The notes beneath the pieces were generated by a model, which ran no database searches, was not told the DNA's origin, and worked only from the letters and a program-made list of their open reading frames with translations. Of a stretch of 64,000 nt of DNA, positions 62,118-64,000 are shown piece after piece. The translations under genes and the position numbers were made by a program. Every line of letters starts with the position of its first letter. The stretch's first letter is position 1. The DNA comes from Clostridia bacterium (GTDB lineage Bacteria > Bacillota > Clostridia > Saccharofermentanales > Saccharofermentanaceae), in assembly GCA_024403735.1 (NCBI GenBank), contig JAKSRG010000013.1:1-64000 (forward strand), in the 5' to 3' direction.

Positions 62118-62215
62118 TACTAGAGTAAATTAATGTATACAGTTTATTAATACAGTTTTTCAATTTTCATAGTATTATTATTCTATCTGTATTATTATTG
62201 TTGGAGTTTGAACTA

Positions 62216-64000
62216 ATGCTTATAGGTGTACTGGTTAGTAGATTAGTGGATGACTATACTTACAATGTATGTAGAGGTATTGAACATATAGCACTTGAGA
62301 ATGGTGATAAATGTGTATTCATTCCTGGTAAGTATATAGGCTTAGATTTTGAAGCTGATTTTAAGAATAAGTACGGATATTGTTTTAATACATTGTATTC
62401 ATACGGCGCACTATCTTGTTTTGATGGACTGATAATTGAGATGGCATCTGTAATGATGTGTGCGGACGCAAAGAGACAGGATAGATTCGCGAAGTTTTAT
62501 GAGAATATTCCACATGTATTCATTTCCTACGATAGAAGTCAATTCAGTAATGTAACAATTGATAACAAGGCTGGCCTCGATGAAGCACTTGAGTATATGT
62601 ATTCGAATGGTGCTCGTAAGTTTGCAATGCTTGGAGGTCCTGAAAACAACGTGGATGCTCAAGAGCGCCACCGTGTTTTCGATGAGTTCCTAAAGCGTAA
62701 TAATTTGCCAGCACATTCCAAGAATTATCAACATGGAAGCTTCTTCCTTGATGTAAGTGATGTGGCTGAACAGCTATATCAGGATAACAAAGATGCAGAT
62801 GTATTTGTATGTGCTAATGATGTTACCGCGAAGTACATATATGGTGTATTAGCTAAGCACGATTTAATACCTGGTAAGGATGTGTCGGTACTTGGCTTCG
62901 ACGATAGTGACATATGCGTATCAACATACCCAACAATCTCCTCTGTGCGAACTGACGCAACAGAAGTTGGCAAAGCTAGTTATAAGCTCCTCAAGGAGGC
63001 CATACAGAATAAGCCAGCTCGCAAAATCGCAGTTCCATCTAAGTTTATACTTCGAGATTCTATACTTCATAAACAGAGTGGCAAGAAGGTTAAACTTGAT
63101 TTTGAGACTGAGTATAAGAGTATTATAAAATCTAACATACATATTGAAGATCACAGAGCAGCTCTTGAAGAAGGCGAGAGATATTATCGCACTTTCACAT
63201 TGCTCGATAATGCTACTGAGGATAATATTCTCGATATCATTAAAAACATTGATGAGATTACAGATGCAATGTTCTTCTCAGAGTGTATGAAATATCTTGA
63301 CTGGGATATCCTTGTTGAACTTATAGAAAAGCGCTACAGAAAAATGTTCGTTACGGTTCAGGACGTTAATAAAAAGGGCGAGCTGACAAATAGTTATGTC
63401 AATTTTCTTAAGAAGATTATGAAGTACTCTCAAACTACTGATGGAGACAGAAGTAATCCTAATACAAAATCTATATACAATTTGGAAGCCTTTCTGAGAG
63501 ATACAATGCAGTATGCTAGAAATACTGAGACTAATTATTCGAAATTCCTTGAGGGCATAGATTTCTTAGGAATTAAGAATGCGTACTTCTATTTATACGA
63601 GGCCCCTATTAGCAATATGCAGGGCGAATTGTTCAGGATACCACCATATCTATATCTTAAGGCAATGCTTAGGGATGGAGTATCTTCTAGCATTCCTCAG
63701 AATAGCCAGAAGATTAGCAAAGATGAAATCTTCACTAATGAATTTGTTGATTTGGATCTCTGCGAGAAACTCATAATGTTCCCTATTTATTCAGAGAATT
63801 ATCTCTATGGAGTAGTTGTGTGTGACATGAGACGTGATGGATATAAGCATTCTGAGCTATTCACAATTCAGCTCAGCGCGGCAGTTAAGATGCTTCACCT
63901 CCGTATGGAAAACAAGCAGATCCTTGACGAATACGAAGAGTCAGTTCGTAAGCTCAAGGAAAACAACATCACACTCGATACTATGAGTAAAACAGATCCG
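62216..64000 (+). CDS. LacI-type sugar-binding sensor / GGDEF protein, 3' end outside window
   Basis: 595 codons stay open to the window end. Residues about 1-275 form a periplasmic-binding fold of the LacI type, IGVLVSRLVDDYTYNVCRG, FDGLIIEM, HVFISYD, AMLGGPENN, VFVCANDVTAKYIYG, SVLGFDDSD, but without the HTH and without a signal peptide, so it senses a ligand in the cytoplasm. Residues about 300-570 look like a helical/GAF-like region, followed by a coiled coil (LHLRMENKQILDEYEESVRK) and MSKTDP, the usual entry (D-x-L-T) of a GGDEF domain. It probably makes cyclic di-GMP in response to a sugar. GGAG is nine bases before ATG. Confidence 0.8.
   Translation, partial: MLIGVLVSRLVDDYTYNVCRGIEHIALENGDKCVFIPGKYIGLDFEADFKNKYGYCFNTLYSYGALSCFDGLIIEMASVMMCADAKRQDRFAKFYENIPHVFISYDRSQFSNVTIDNKAGLDEALEYMYSNGARKFAMLGGPENNVDAQERHRVFDEFLKRNNLPAHSKNYQHGSFFLDVSDVAEQLYQDNKDADVFVCANDVTAKYIYGVLAKHDLIPGKDVSVLGFDDSDICVSTYPTISSVRTDATEVGKASYKLLKEAIQNKPARKIAVPSKFILRDSILHKQSGKKVKLDFETEYKSIIKSNIHIEDHRAALEEGERYYRTFTLLDNATEDNILDIIKNIDEITDAMFFSECMKYLDWDILVELIEKRYRKMFVTVQDVNKKGELTNSYVNFLKKIMKYSQTTDGDRSNPNTKSIYNLEAFLRDTMQYARNTETNYSKFLEGIDFLGIKNAYFYLYEAPISNMQGELFRIPPYLYLKAMLRDGVSSSIPQNSQKISKDEIFTNEFVDLDLCEKLIMFPIYSENYLYGVVVCDMRRDGYKHSELFTIQLSAAVKMLHLRMENKQILDEYEESVRKLKENNITLDTMSKTDP

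Overview
The window is AT-rich chromosomal DNA from a Gram-positive anaerobe, most likely a member of the Clostridia (Bacillota). The evidence is strong AGGAGG-type ribosome binding sites, a T-box leader, an electron-bifurcating type [FeFe] hydrogenase (NuoE/NuoF/HydA-like), AzlCD, ABC-F, DUF4003 and DUF4214 proteins, and a LacI-sensor/GGDEF protein. A secreted membrane-anchored GH5 glucanase and a GH31 enzyme suggest a fibre-degrading gut or rumen fermenter. This is inference; no rRNA or tRNA gene is present to place it further. No CRISPR array, prophage or intact transposase is visible, but the first 54 bases look like the right end of an IS200/IS605-type element.

Layout: 1-6.7 kb holds housekeeping and small-molecule genes (HAD phosphatase, Na/Pi symporter, TrmL, DAHP synthase, zinc-ribbon membrane protein). 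6.9-9 kb encodes a secreted DUF4214 protein. 9.2-14 kb has a saccharopine-dehydrogenase-family enzyme joined to an orphan response regulator, then a membrane Ser/Thr kinase next to a membrane protein and an HTH-like protein. 14-19 kb has a DUF4003 gene and a BcrAB-type ABC transporter whose promoters share 11-bp-phased TCTTA repeats, then another permease and an orphan histidine kinase. 19-26 kb holds a small membrane protein behind a repeat-rich promoter, a divergent GH31 enzyme, an iron alcohol dehydrogenase, CCA-adding enzyme, a PlsC/zinc-ribbon protein and a GNAT. 26.5-35.4 kb is devoted to the cell envelope: a DUF4214/L,D-transpeptidase, the CDP-glucose operon rfbFGH, a CPBP protease and a GT-C-like membrane protein. 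35.5-40.2 kb has Ddl, a BaiN-like flavoprotein, dCMP deaminase, and phenylacetate-CoA ligase behind a T-box with a UUC (Phe) specifier. 40.3-51.6 kb contains the GH5 glucanase, the hydrogenase operon, a pilin-like peptide and two related TM-anchored surface proteins with Pro/Thr stalks. 51.7-64 kb contains AzlCD, an SDR, an ABC-F protein, a UDP-glucose-dehydrogenase-like enzyme, a membrane protein/XRE pair, a histone-H1-like/SCP2-like fusion, a HAD phosphatase, a sialate-esterase-like probable pseudoenzyme, a CBS protein and the start of a periplasmic-binding/GGDEF protein.

The best leads are: (1) the Phe T-box on paaK, implying phenylacetate is activated to make phenylalanine; (2) a GH5 glucanase and an enzyme-free stalk protein that seem to share an N-terminal cellulose-binding-like module, the latter paired with a paralogue having a conserved cytoplasmic tail motif; (3) the H1-like/SCP2-like fusion; (4) an esterase-family protein lacking its catalytic Ser and His; (5) two promoters that place the start codon at +1 (leaderless mRNAs); (6) phased operator repeats linking DUF4003 to an ABC transporter. 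All counts and alignments were made by eye.
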